A DNA stretch of 64,000 bases. Source: Microbacterium sp. BH-3-3-3 (GTDB lineage: Bacteria > Actinomycetota > Actinomycetes > Actinomycetales > Microbacteriaceae). The stretch lies in the NCBI RefSeq assembly GCF_001792815.1, contig NZ_CP017674.1:806001-870000 (forward strand), read 5' to 3'. Of the stretch, positions 7,826-16,366 are shown in pieces (within the stretch, counting starts at the first letter, position 1; each line of letters starts with the position of its first letter). A program made the translations under genes and the position numbers. The notes below the pieces were generated by a model that worked only from the letters and a program-made list of their open reading frames with translations, did no database searches and was not told the origin of the DNA.

Positions 7826-8941
7826 TCAGCCGAGGGCGGAGATGATCGCCGCGGTCACAGCTCGCAGCTGTTCCCTCGACAGATTCTCGCCGCTGACGTC
7901 GACGACCCCTCCGGCGGCGTTCGCGAGAAGGCGCCCGCCGTTGCCGTCTGCTGCGGGCATCCACCAGGCTGTCTGCGCTCCGCCGACCTCGACGGGGCTG
8001 CCGCCCGACTGCTCCCCCTCGCCCGGATCGGATCGCGCACCCGCGGCGAGGCTGACCCGCAGGCTGGGAGGATTCGTCTCGTCGTACGAGACCGGGACGA
8101 ACGTGCACCAGGATGCCGCGCCCCGGGCCGTGAGAACCTCCCAGGCCTGACCTTGCGGCACGTTGTCGGTTCCGAGCGGTCCGAGATCGTCACGCCCGAG
8201 TGCCCCCTCCACCGCCCCCTCAAGCTGCTCGCCGCAGTCGGCGAGGCGCCACGCGCCGGGCGAGAGGGGCCGCTCGGTCCCCGGCGACACGGCTGCGCGC
8301 GCACCCGCCTCCGCGACCGCACGTACCGCGGTGGCGCCGTCGTCGGAACCGACGACCACCCACGCGTCGCCGAACCGCTCCGAGTAGTCGCAGGGCCCAC
8401 CCCCGTCGCAGACGGGTGCCGCGCCGACCCGCGACCGGACCTCGTCCGGCACGACGGACCACGGCAGAACGGTGAGGTTCACCACCTGCCATTCGGCCGG
8501 GTCCTGGGCGCGCCACTGGCACGAGATCCCGCCGAGCCACCTCGCATCCCACACGATCGGCTCCCGCGACAGCCGCATCTCCACGCCCGCGATAGCCGAG
8601 ACCGTGCTGTCGTCGAAGACGGTCGAACAGTCGCCGCCGAAAGCCAGAGCCGGCGCGGTCGGGGTCGGCGAGGGAGCGGTCGGGCTCAGGGTGGGCGTCG
8701 GCGTCGCGGTGAAGCGGGGCGTCGGCGCGGTCGCGTTCGGCGACGGCGAGGTCGCGATCTCGGGCGCGCTCAGCGTCGACGTCGCCGCCACTCCCCCGGC
8801 GATCGCGACGATCAGAGCCGCCGCCACCGATCCCGCGATCCAGGTGCCCCGGTGGGCGCCCGTCGGGGTGATCCCCCGCGCACCGCCGAGGATGCGTGCG
8901 CGCATCGCCGCTCGCTCATCGGGCGTCAGCTCGTCGTTCAT
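7826..8941 (-). CDS. Membrane anti-sigma-like protein with extracellular domain
   Basis: A 371-residue protein whose ATG overlaps the sigma-factor stop (ATGA), so the two are translationally coupled. It has a short cytoplasmic N-terminus (MNDELTPDERAAMRARILGG), one membrane helix (about residues 32-53), a Pro/Thr/Ser-rich spacer (about 65-95) and a large exported domain with several cysteines (CSTVF, CQWRA, VCDGGGPCDYS, ADCGEQ, SWCTF). I infer it restrains the adjacent ECF sigma factor and senses an envelope signal. No HxxxCxxC zinc anti-sigma motif is present, so the mode of inhibition is not the usual ZAS type. It could instead be a co-expressed surface protein. Confidence 0.7.
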   Translation of the reverse strand: MNDELTPDERAAMRARILGGARGITPTGAHRGTWIAGSVAAALIVAIAGGVAATSTLSAPEIATSPSPNATAPTPRFTATPTPTLSPTAPSPTPTAPALAFGGDCSTVFDDSTVSAIAGVEMRLSREPIVWDARWLGGISCQWRAQDPAEWQVVNLTVLPWSVVPDEVRSRVGAAPVCDGGGPCDYSERFGDAWVVVGSDDGATAVRAVAEAGARAAVSPGTERPLSPGAWRLADCGEQLEGAVEGALGRDDLGPLGTDNVPQGQAWEVLTARGAASWCTFVPVSYDETNPPSLRVSLAAGARSDPGEGEQSGGSPVEVGGAQTAWWMPAADGNGGRLLANAAGGVVDVSGENLSREQLRAVTAAIISALG

Positions 8942-9495
8942 GCCCGTGCTCCTTCCGGCGCGAGGTCGTCGCGCATCTTCGCCTTCGCGCGGGCGAGACG
9001 CGACTTGACCGTTCCCGCGGGGATGCCGAGGGCTTGGGCCACCTCGCGTTCGGCGTAGCCCTCGAGCACCGCCAGCACGACGACGGCCTGCTCCCGTTCG
9101 GGGAGCCGTTTCAGGGCGCCCAGCACGGCGCCGTCGTCGACGTCGGGCGCCGGAACGGGCGGTGCCGCGGGCACACGCTCGAGCAGGGTGCGGTACCGCC
9201 TCCCCGAGCGCTCGAGGTTGCGTGCGCAGTGCGCCACCGCCGTCAGCAGCCACGGCAGCGGAGACCCGTCGACCAGACGCACCGACGCGCGTTTGCGCCA
9301 GAGTTCGAAGAACGCCACCGTCACGGCATCCTTCGCGTCCTCGCGGTGCGTGAGCAGTCTCGTGGCGTGGCGGAACAGCCGCGCTTCGTGCCGATCGAAC
9401 AGCGCGGCGAGCGCGAGCTCGTCGCCTCGGCATACCCGGGGCCAGAGCCCGGCGTCGTCGTCATCCACACTCTGTAGTGTCCACATCCCGCCCAT
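8938..9495 (-). CDS. ECF-type RNA polymerase sigma factor
   Basis: A sigma-70 family regulator of about 185 residues. Region 2 lies around residues 20-95 (DELALAALFDRHEARLFRHA, then LTHREDAKDAVTVAFFELWRKR). Region 4 lies around 125-180 (LPEREQAVVVLAVLEGYAER, then EVAQALGIPAGTVKSRLARA). There is no region 1 or 3, as in ECF sigmas. Starts are possible at ATG 9495 (MGGMWTLQ) or ATG 9486; the first has GAGGGAA just upstream. It is the first gene of a two-gene operon with the anti-sigma-like gene. Part of its 5' region is duplicated exactly at 7686-7762. Confidence 0.88.
   Translation of the reverse strand: MGGMWTLQSVDDDDAGLWPRVCRGDELALAALFDRHEARLFRHATRLLTHREDAKDAVTVAFFELWRKRASVRLVDGSPLPWLLTAVAHCARNLERSGRRYRTLLERVPAAPPVPAPDVDDGAVLGALKRLPEREQAVVVLAVLEGYAEREVAQALGIPAGTVKSRLARAKAKMRDDLAPEGARA
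9386..9462 (-). repeat. Source copy of the 77-bp direct repeat inside the sigma gene
   Basis: Identical to 7686-7762. The two copies are direct repeats 1,700 nt apart that bracket the whole anti-sigma-like gene and most of the sigma gene. Confidence 0.93.
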
Positions 9496-9625
9496 CGGTT
9501 CCCTCGCGGGGAATGTTTTCGATGTCGGATCGGTAACGACGTCGCCGATCGGCGTCGACGGGCGCGCCGGATGCCGGGTGTGCGGCGCCCGCGCCGCGGG
9601 CATCGTCGACGCAGCCCCCGCGCCG

Positions 9626-9631
9626 TAGCCT
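9626..9631 (+). promoter_or_regulatory. -10 element (TAGCCT) of pcp, probably leaderless
   Basis: TAGCCT ends 6 nt before the pcp ATG and no convincing Shine-Dalgarno sequence lies between. Transcription would then start at or next to the A of the start codon. No good -35 is visible. Confidence 0.45.
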
Positions 9632-9637
9632 GGAACG

Positions 9638-10276
9638 ATGACCACGGTGCTTCTCACGGGCTTCGAGCCGTTCGCCGGTGACGCCACCAACCCCTCCGGT
9701 GATGCGGTGCGCGCCGTCTCGGCGGGCTGGAGCGGCCCCGAAGAGCTGATCGTCGAGGTGCTGCCGGTCACCTTCGACCGGGCGGACGCGCAGCTGCGGG
9801 CCCTCATCGACCGGTATCGACCCGACGTGGTGATCGCCACGGGACTCGCCGGCGGTCGCACGCAGGTCACCCCGGAGCGCGTGGCCATCAACCTGGCCGA
9901 TGCCCGCATCCCCGACAACGACGGCGCCCAGCCCGTCGACCGCCCGATCGTCGAGGGCGCGCCCGCGGCGTACTTCGCGACCGTCCCGGTCAAGGCGATG
10001 GCGGCGGCGATGGGCGAGGCCGGCATTCCCGCCGCGGTGTCGTACTCGGCGGGCACGTTCGTGTGCAACCAGGTGATGTTCGCCGCCCTGCACGCGACGG
10101 CGTCGACGCCGGGGGCGCGCGCGGGGTTCGTGCACGTCCCGTACGCGAGCGAGGACGCCCCCGTCGGCGCCCCGTCGCTCCCGCTGGCCGACATCGTGCG
10201 CGCGCTCGAGAGCGCGGTGCGCGCCGCGATCGACGTGCCGACGGATCTCGCCGTGTCGGCCGGCACCCTGCACTGA
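9638..10276 (+). CDS. pcp: Pyroglutamyl-peptidase I
   Basis: A 212-residue cytosolic cysteine peptidase (family C15) that removes N-terminal pyroglutamate. The N-terminal signature VLLTGFEPFAGDATNPS is complete. The catalytic residues are visible: Glu in VTPERVAIN, Cys in GTFVCNQVM and His in GFVHVPY. Length is typical for the family. It is transcribed divergently from the sigma operon and converges on benE (21 nt between ends). Confidence 0.93.
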   Translation: MTTVLLTGFEPFAGDATNPSGDAVRAVSAGWSGPEELIVEVLPVTFDRADAQLRALIDRYRPDVVIATGLAGGRTQVTPERVAINLADARIPDNDGAQPVDRPIVEGAPAAYFATVPVKAMAAAMGEAGIPAAVSYSAGTFVCNQVMFAALHATASTPGARAGFVHVPYASEDAPVGAPSLPLADIVRALESAVRAAIDVPTDLAVSAGTLH

Positions 10277-10297
10277 GGCCGCGCGCAGCCCCCGGGC

Positions 10298-11482
10298 TCA
10301 GCCGGCGCGGCGCCCCACGTGCAGCACCGCGCGCGTGACGAGGCCCGCCACGAGCGCCCAGAAGGCCGCGCTCACCCCGAACACCGCGATCCCGGATGCC
10401 GCGACCAGGAACGTCACCACGGCGGGGAGCCGCTCGCCGGGATCATCGATGGCCTGCTGCACCGCCGAGCCGAAGGCGCCGAACAGCGCGACGCCCGCCA
10501 CCGCCGGGATGACGCCTGCCGGGGCCAGCAGCACGATCGCGGCAAAGGCCGCCGACAGCGCGCCCAGCACGAGATAGGTGCTGCCCGCCGAGACGCCCGC
10601 CACCCAGCGCTTCTTCGGGTCGGGGTGGGAGTCGGGGCCGGCGGCGATCGCCGCGCTGATGGCCCCCAGGTTCATCGCGTGTCCGCCGAAGCCCGCCGCG
10701 GCGGCCGATCCGAGGCCGGTGACCAGCATCGCGGGGCGCCACGGGATCGTGTAGCCGAGGCTGCGCATCACGGCGACGCCGGGGACGTTCTGCGACGCCA
10801 TGGTCACCACGAACAGCGGCAGCGCGATGCCCACCACCGATCCGACGGTGAGCGTGGGGACGGTGAACTCCAGCCGCGGCAGCAAGGTCGCGGCATCCGC
10901 GTCGACGCCGGTACGCGCCAGCTCCACGGCGACCACGGCGATGGCGGCGAGGAAGGCCAGCGGCACGGCCCAGCGGGGCAGCAGACGCGAGGCCACGAGC
11001 CAGACGATCAGCACCGGTGCCACGCCCCACGGGTCTTGGATCAGGCCCAGGAACGGTGCCACGCACAGCGGCAGCAGCACACCGGCCAGCATCGCCTGCG
11101 CGATCGAGGGGGGAATGCGGGCGATCAGGGCCCCGAGCGGGGGGAACAGCGCGGTGCAGAGGATGAGCGCCGCCGACACGAGGAAGCCGCCCACCACGGC
11201 GGGCCATCCGCCGTCGACCGCACCCGTGGCGGCGAGCAACGCGACGCCGGGGGTCGACCACGCGACGGTGATGGGAATGCGGTAGCGCCCCGCGAGAACG
11301 ATGCACCCGACACCGACGACCAGGGTGATGGCGAGCAGCCCGCTGGCCGCCTGCTCCGCCGTCGCCCCGACGGCCCGGAGACCGGTGAGGACGACCGCGA
11401 AAGTGCTGGTGAAGCCGACGAGGGCGGTGACCACCCCGGCGATGAGCGGACGGGTGAGGGAGGCGGCGGGATTCTCGGTCAT
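10298..11482 (-). CDS. benE: BenE-family benzoate/H+ symporter-like transporter
   Basis: A 394-residue polytopic membrane protein with about 12 hydrophobic segments. Family features are the early VVTALVGFTSTFAVVLTGLRAVGA segment (VGFTSTFAVVLTGLRAVGA), AWSTPGVALL, and the GFGGHAMNLGAISAAI segment, all typical of BenE. BenE transports benzoate with protons in characterised bacteria, but no benzoate-degradation gene lies nearby, so the real substrate is open. The 3' end of this gene has a decayed copy at 7599-7681. Confidence 0.87.
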   Translation of the reverse strand: MTENPAASLTRPLIAGVVTALVGFTSTFAVVLTGLRAVGATAEQAASGLLAITLVVGVGCIVLAGRYRIPITVAWSTPGVALLAATGAVDGGWPAVVGGFLVSAALILCTALFPPLGALIARIPPSIAQAMLAGVLLPLCVAPFLGLIQDPWGVAPVLIVWLVASRLLPRWAVPLAFLAAIAVVAVELARTGVDADAATLLPRLEFTVPTLTVGSVVGIALPLFVVTMASQNVPGVAVMRSLGYTIPWRPAMLVTGLGSAAAAGFGGHAMNLGAISAAIAAGPDSHPDPKKRWVAGVSAGSTYLVLGALSAAFAAIVLLAPAGVIPAVAGVALFGAFGSAVQQAIDDPGERLPAVVTFLVAASGIAVFGVSAAFWALVAGLVTRAVLHVGRRAG

Positions 11483-11557
11483 GACGATGCCGACGCTAGC
11501 GGAACCCCGCAGCGCGCCGGCGACGCCGTTGCGCGCGGCGGCCGGGTGAGCGCCGCG

Positions 11558-12709
<1,152 letters not shown>

Positions 12710-12760
12710 GGACTCAGCCTACGCCGTGGTACCCGGACGGGGGCTGAAGGTGCCCTGTGG

Positions 12761-12766
12761 TAGGTT
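12761..12766 (+). promoter_or_regulatory. -10 element of the trp leader transcript
   Basis: TAGGTT ends 7 nt before the leader-peptide ATG with no Shine-Dalgarno between, so the leader is probably translated from the very 5' end of the mRNA. The streptomycete trpEG leader is recalled as arranged similarly. Confidence 0.5.
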
Positions 12767-12773
12767 CGGCGCC

Positions 12774-12809
12774 ATGCGCGCGCACACATCCTGGTGGCAC
12801 ACCGTCTAG
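12774..12809 (+). CDS. trpL: trp operon leader peptide
   Basis: A short reading frame of 11 codons, MRAHTSWWHTV then TAG, with two adjacent Trp codons (TGG TGG) at positions 7-8. It precedes an antiterminator/terminator pair and an anthranilate synthase gene, the classical layout for tryptophan attenuation: ribosome stalling at the Trp codons when charged tRNA-Trp is scarce would favour the antiterminator. Confidence 0.85.
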   Translation: MRAHTSWWHTV

Positions 12810-12873
12810 GCGGTGCGCTCGCATGCAACAGACCGCCCTCCCCCTGGGGAACCCGGGCGGTCTTCGTGTTTTC
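12801..12873 (+). promoter_or_regulatory. Tryptophan attenuator (alternative RNA hairpins)
   Basis: Three competing stems are visible. Segment 12801-12804 (ACCG) can pair with 12811-12814. GGCGGT at 12809-12814 can instead pair with ACCGCC at 12832-12837 (antiterminator). AGACCGCCC at 12830-12838 pairs with GGGCGGTCT at 12855-12863 (9-bp terminator), followed by TCGTGTTTTC. Antiterminator and terminator share the 12832-12837 strand, so they exclude each other. Confidence 0.82.
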
Positions 12874-12916
12874 GGCGGCCGCTTTGGACCCTCGCTCACA
12901 GACGGAAGTTATCTCG

Positions 12917-14857
12917 ATGACCGGGCCCGACCCCTCCTCCCTGCTCCTCGACCTCGCCGCAGGTTCTGCCCCCTTCGCCGTGATCGCCCGTGACGGCGTC
13001 ACGGTCGAGGTCCTCACGGGCGACGTCGTCGACGTCGACCTGCTGGCCGACGTGCCGCTCGTCGACGACGCCGGCACACCCCGCGAAGTGCTCGCCCTCG
13101 TGCCGTACCGCCAGGTGCGCGAGCGCGGCTTCGTCTGCCACGACGACGGCGCGCCGCTGCGATGCCTCGTCATCGACCAGCGCATCTCGCTCCCCCGCGC
13201 CGAGGTACTGGCATCCCTGCCGACGACCGCGATCCCCCTGCACGACGCCGGCTTCGACATCACCGACGAGGACTACGCCGACATCGTGCGCGAGGTCATC
13301 GCCGATGAGATCGGCCGCGGCGAGGGTGCCAACTTCGTCATCCGTCGCGACTTCGTCGCCGGGGTCGACGTCGACCCGCGGATCGCCGCGCTCACCTGGT
13401 TCCGCGCGCTGCTCGAGCACGAGAAGGGCGCCTACTGGACCTTCGCCGTCGTGACCGACGGGCACATCGCCGTGGGCGCGAGCCCCGAGGCGCACGTCAG
13501 CGCCCAGGGCGGCATCGTCACGATGAACCCCATCTCGGGCACCTTCCGTCACCCGGCGGGCGGGGCGACGTCCGAGACCCTCGCGGAGTTCCTGCGCTCG
13601 ACCAAAGAGACCGAAGAGCTCTTCATGGTCGTCGACGAGGAGTTGAAGATGATGAGCGCCGTCTGCAGCGACGGCGGACGCATCACCGGTCCCCACCTCA
13701 AAGAGATGTCGCGCCTGACGCACACCGAGTACATGCTGCGCGGGCGCAGCGACCTCGACCCGCGCGACATCCTGCGCGAGACGATGTTCGCGCCCACCGT
13801 CACCGGCTCCCCCATGCAGAACGCCTGCACGGTGATCGCGCGCCACGAGACGACCCCCCGCGGCTACTACTCCGGCGTCGCCGCGCTCTTCACCCCGAAC
13901 GGCGCCACCGAGGGACCCACGCACGACCTCGACGCACCCATCCTCATCCGCACGGCCTACCTGGTCGACGGGCGGCTGCGCGTGCCGGTCGGCGCGACGC
14001 TCGTGCGCCACTCCGACCCGTACGGCGAGGTCGGCGAGACCCACGGCAAGGCCGCCGGCGTGCTCGGTGCGATCGGCGCGATCCCCCGCGACATGACGCC
14101 CGCCGCTCCCGCCGACGCCGATCCCGACGCACCGGCGGCCCCGCGCCGCCCCCTCGGCGAGGATCCCGCGATCGCCGAGCTGCTGGCATCCCGCAACGAC
14201 CGCCTCGCACCGTTCTGGATGAACCCGCAGGATCCCGACGGCTCCGGTCCCTTCGCGGGCCGCACGGCGCTCGTCGTCGACGCCGAGGACCGCTTCACCA
14301 CGATGCTCGCGCACCAGCTGCGCCACCTGGGTCTCGACACCCGTATCGTGCACTGGTCCGAGGTCTCCGACGACGACCTCGACGCCGCCGACCTGGTGGT
14401 CTCGGGCCCCGGCCCCGGCGACCCGCGCGACGACAGCCCGCGCATGAGCGCGATGCGCCACGTCGTCGGACGCCGCCGCGCCGCATCGACGCCGTTGCTG
14501 GCGGTGTGCCTGAGCCACCAGATCCTCGCCGACTCGCTGGGGATCGACCTCGAACCCCTCGCCCGGCCGCACCAGGGCCTGCAGAAGAGCGTCGAGCTGT
14601 TCGGCGAGTCCGCCTCGATCGGGTTCTACAACACGTTCACGGCGCGGGTGGCTGCCGGAGACACGCAGCGCGGCCTCGCCGTCGGCTCCGCGGCCGGCAC
14701 GACGCAGACCGTCACCGACGTCGCGGCGGATGCCGAGACGGGCGACGTCTACGCGCTCCGCGGCCCGGGCTACGCCTCGGTGCAGGGTCACCTCGAGTCG
14801 ATCCTGTCGCGCGACGGCATGCGCACGCTGGAGCGTCTCATCGCCCACGTGCTCTGA
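12917..14857 (+). CDS. trpEG: Fused anthranilate synthase (TrpE-TrpG / PhzE-like)
   Basis: A 646-residue fusion that makes anthranilate from chorismate and glutamine. The N-terminal two thirds is a chorismate-binding domain, with MNPISGTFRHPAGG, the late FAPTVTGSPMQNA and GYYSGVAALF segments, and Glu/His residues of the active site. From about residue 450 a class I glutamine amidotransferase follows, with VSGPGPGDPR, the nucleophile in LLAVCLSHQIL, and QGHLES. The overall form resembles PhzE and streptomycete TrpEG. The Trp-codon leader directly upstream argues for tryptophan biosynthesis rather than phenazine. The start is the ATG at 12917; an upstream in-frame ATG would lie inside the attenuator. 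No other trp gene is in the window. Confidence 0.92.
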   Translation: MTGPDPSSLLLDLAAGSAPFAVIARDGVTVEVLTGDVVDVDLLADVPLVDDAGTPREVLALVPYRQVRERGFVCHDDGAPLRCLVIDQRISLPRAEVLASLPTTAIPLHDAGFDITDEDYADIVREVIADEIGRGEGANFVIRRDFVAGVDVDPRIAALTWFRALLEHEKGAYWTFAVVTDGHIAVGASPEAHVSAQGGIVTMNPISGTFRHPAGGATSETLAEFLRSTKETEELFMVVDEELKMMSAVCSDGGRITGPHLKEMSRLTHTEYMLRGRSDLDPRDILRETMFAPTVTGSPMQNACTVIARHETTPRGYYSGVAALFTPNGATEGPTHDLDAPILIRTAYLVDGRLRVPVGATLVRHSDPYGEVGETHGKAAGVLGAIGAIPRDMTPAAPADADPDAPAAPRRPLGEDPAIAELLASRNDRLAPFWMNPQDPDGSGPFAGRTALVVDAEDRFTTMLAHQLRHLGLDTRIVHWSEVSDDDLDAADLVVSGPGPGDPRDDSPRMSAMRHVVGRRRAASTPLLAVCLSHQILADSLGIDLEPLARPHQGLQKSVELFGESASIGFYNTFTARVAAGDTQRGLAVGSAAGTTQTVTDVAADAETGDVYALRGPGYASVQGHLESILSRDGMRTLERLIAHVL

Positions 14858-14895
14858 GGCCGGAGGCGAACGGCACGCCTCCTACACAAGCGACA

Positions 14896-14924
14896 GCGGC
14901 CGCCCCCGTTCCGGGTGCGGCCGC
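14896..14924. terminator. Hairpin between convergent trpEG and site-2 protease genes
   Basis: A 13-bp stem with one mismatch (14896-14908 with 14912-14924) and a 3-nt loop, 38 nt after the trpEG stop and 47 nt before the end of the convergent gene. It could serve both strands. No strong T tract is present. Confidence 0.6.
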
Positions 14925-14971
14925 GTCGATGTGCCGGAGCACTGCGCCGGCGACGAGAGCGCCGCGTCCGC

Positions 14972-16288
14972 CTAGAGCAGCTTCACCGGGTTGAAGATGT
15001 CGGCGAGGAACAGCACGCCGCCCATCCCGACGAGCAGGATCACCACCACGAAGGTCACCGGCACCAGGCGGGTCGCGTCGACCGGCTTGGCGATGCGCCC
15101 GCGAGCGCGCGCGAGGACTTTCTTCAGACCGTCCCAGAGGGCGACGACGATGTGGCCGCCGTCGAGCGGCAGCAGCGGGATGAGGTTGAAGACGAAGAGA
15201 GCGACGTTCAGACCCGCCAGGAGGGCGATGATCGACTGCACTCGGTCGAGGATCGGCGCGTCCACCGCGGCGATGTCGCCCGCGAGGCGGCCCGCACCCA
15301 CCACGCTCATGGGGCTGGTGGGGTCCCGGGGCTGACCGGTGAGGGTGTCGACCGCGGTGTCGTAGATGCGCACGGGCAGGGTCGCCACGATCCGGCCGAC
15401 CGCCTCGATCTGGGTGATCGTCGCCTGGGGACCGCTCCACAGGGGCTGCGGCACGAGGGACTGCTGCGCGGTCACGCCGGCGAAGCCGACGGTCTCGAAC
15501 TCGGGGGCACCCGACGCGTCGACGACCGGGCGACCCTGGGCGTCGGTGACGGCGCGATCGGTGGTCTGCGGGGTGAACTGCACGGTCTGCTGCGCCCCAT
15601 CGCGTTCGATGACGACCGAGAGCGGCGTGCCCGGCGAGCGCTGGATGATCGCCGCGGCGTCGGCGAACGTCGCCACCGGCGTCCCGTCGATCGACACGAT
15701 CGTGTCGCCCGGCTCGATGCCCGCGGCGGCGGCGGGGGCGACGGGATCGGCCGACGTGCACGCGTCGCGCTGCTGGCTCGCCGGGATCACGCACTGCGAG
15801 ACCGACGCGACGGTGGTGGTGCCCTGCTGCACGCCGATGCCGCTCAGCGCGATCGAGAACAGCACGACGGCGAGCACGAGGTTCATCAGCGGGCCGCCGA
15901 GCATGACGATCACGCGCTTCCAGACCGGGAGCTTGTAGAAGACGCGATCGTCGGCGGCGACGAGCGTCTCGGCGTTGGCGTCGCGGGCGTCCTGCACCAT
16001 CGTGGCGAAGAAGCGCGACCGGCGGGTGCCGGGCTCGTCCTCGTCGGGGGCGGGCGGATACATGCCCGCCATCGAGATGTACCCGCCGAGCGGCAGGGCC
16101 TTGACGCCGTACTCGGTCTCGCCGATGCGCTTCGACCAGAGCGTGGGCCCCAGGCCGATCATGTACTGCCCGACGCGCACGCCGAAGAGCTTGGCGGGCA
16201 CCAGGTGCCCGACCTCGTGCAACGCGATCGAGACGGCCAGGCCGAGCACGAGCACGATGACGCCGAGGAGGAACGCGATCGCAGTCAC
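14972..16288 (-). CDS. M50 family site-2 protease (RseP/Rip1-like)
   Basis: A 438-residue intramembrane zinc metalloprotease. The HEVGH zinc motif sits in the first membrane helix (residues about 20-28). The C-terminal LLPLDGGH motif supplies the third ligand, and a PDZ domain (GIEPGDTIVSIDGTPVATF) lies between. Relatives cleave anti-sigma factors and other single-pass proteins in the membrane. The start is a GTG at 16288 giving VTAIAFLLGVIVLVLG; the frame continues upstream but through the divergent Mur ligase gene. It is next to isoprenoid genes, as in other actinobacteria. It is a plausible partner for the membrane anti-sigma-like protein at 7826-8941, though nothing here proves that. Confidence 0.93.
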   Translation of the reverse strand: MTAIAFLLGVIVLVLGLAVSIALHEVGHLVPAKLFGVRVGQYMIGLGPTLWSKRIGETEYGVKALPLGGYISMAGMYPPAPDEDEPGTRRSRFFATMVQDARDANAETLVAADDRVFYKLPVWKRVIVMLGGPLMNLVLAVVLFSIALSGIGVQQGTTTVASVSQCVIPASQQRDACTSADPVAPAAAAGIEPGDTIVSIDGTPVATFADAAAIIQRSPGTPLSVVIERDGAQQTVQFTPQTTDRAVTDAQGRPVVDASGAPEFETVGFAGVTAQQSLVPQPLWSGPQATITQIEAVGRIVATLPVRIYDTAVDTLTGQPRDPTSPMSVVGAGRLAGDIAAVDAPILDRVQSIIALLAGLNVALFVFNLIPLLPLDGGHIVVALWDGLKKVLARARGRIAKPVDATRLVPVTFVVVILLVGMGGVLFLADIFNPVKLL

Positions 16289-16366
16289 CCGCCGACGATA
16301 CCGCCGCATCCCTTTGAACCGCCCGTGCGGCCGCGATGCGGTGTCTGTGCGACACCGGATGCGACA

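Noticed and set aside
14915..16366. Long N-terminal extension of the Mur ligase frame
   Set aside because: It lies opposite the site-2 protease gene and has no ligase-like sequence; homologous start is at 16367 or 16376.
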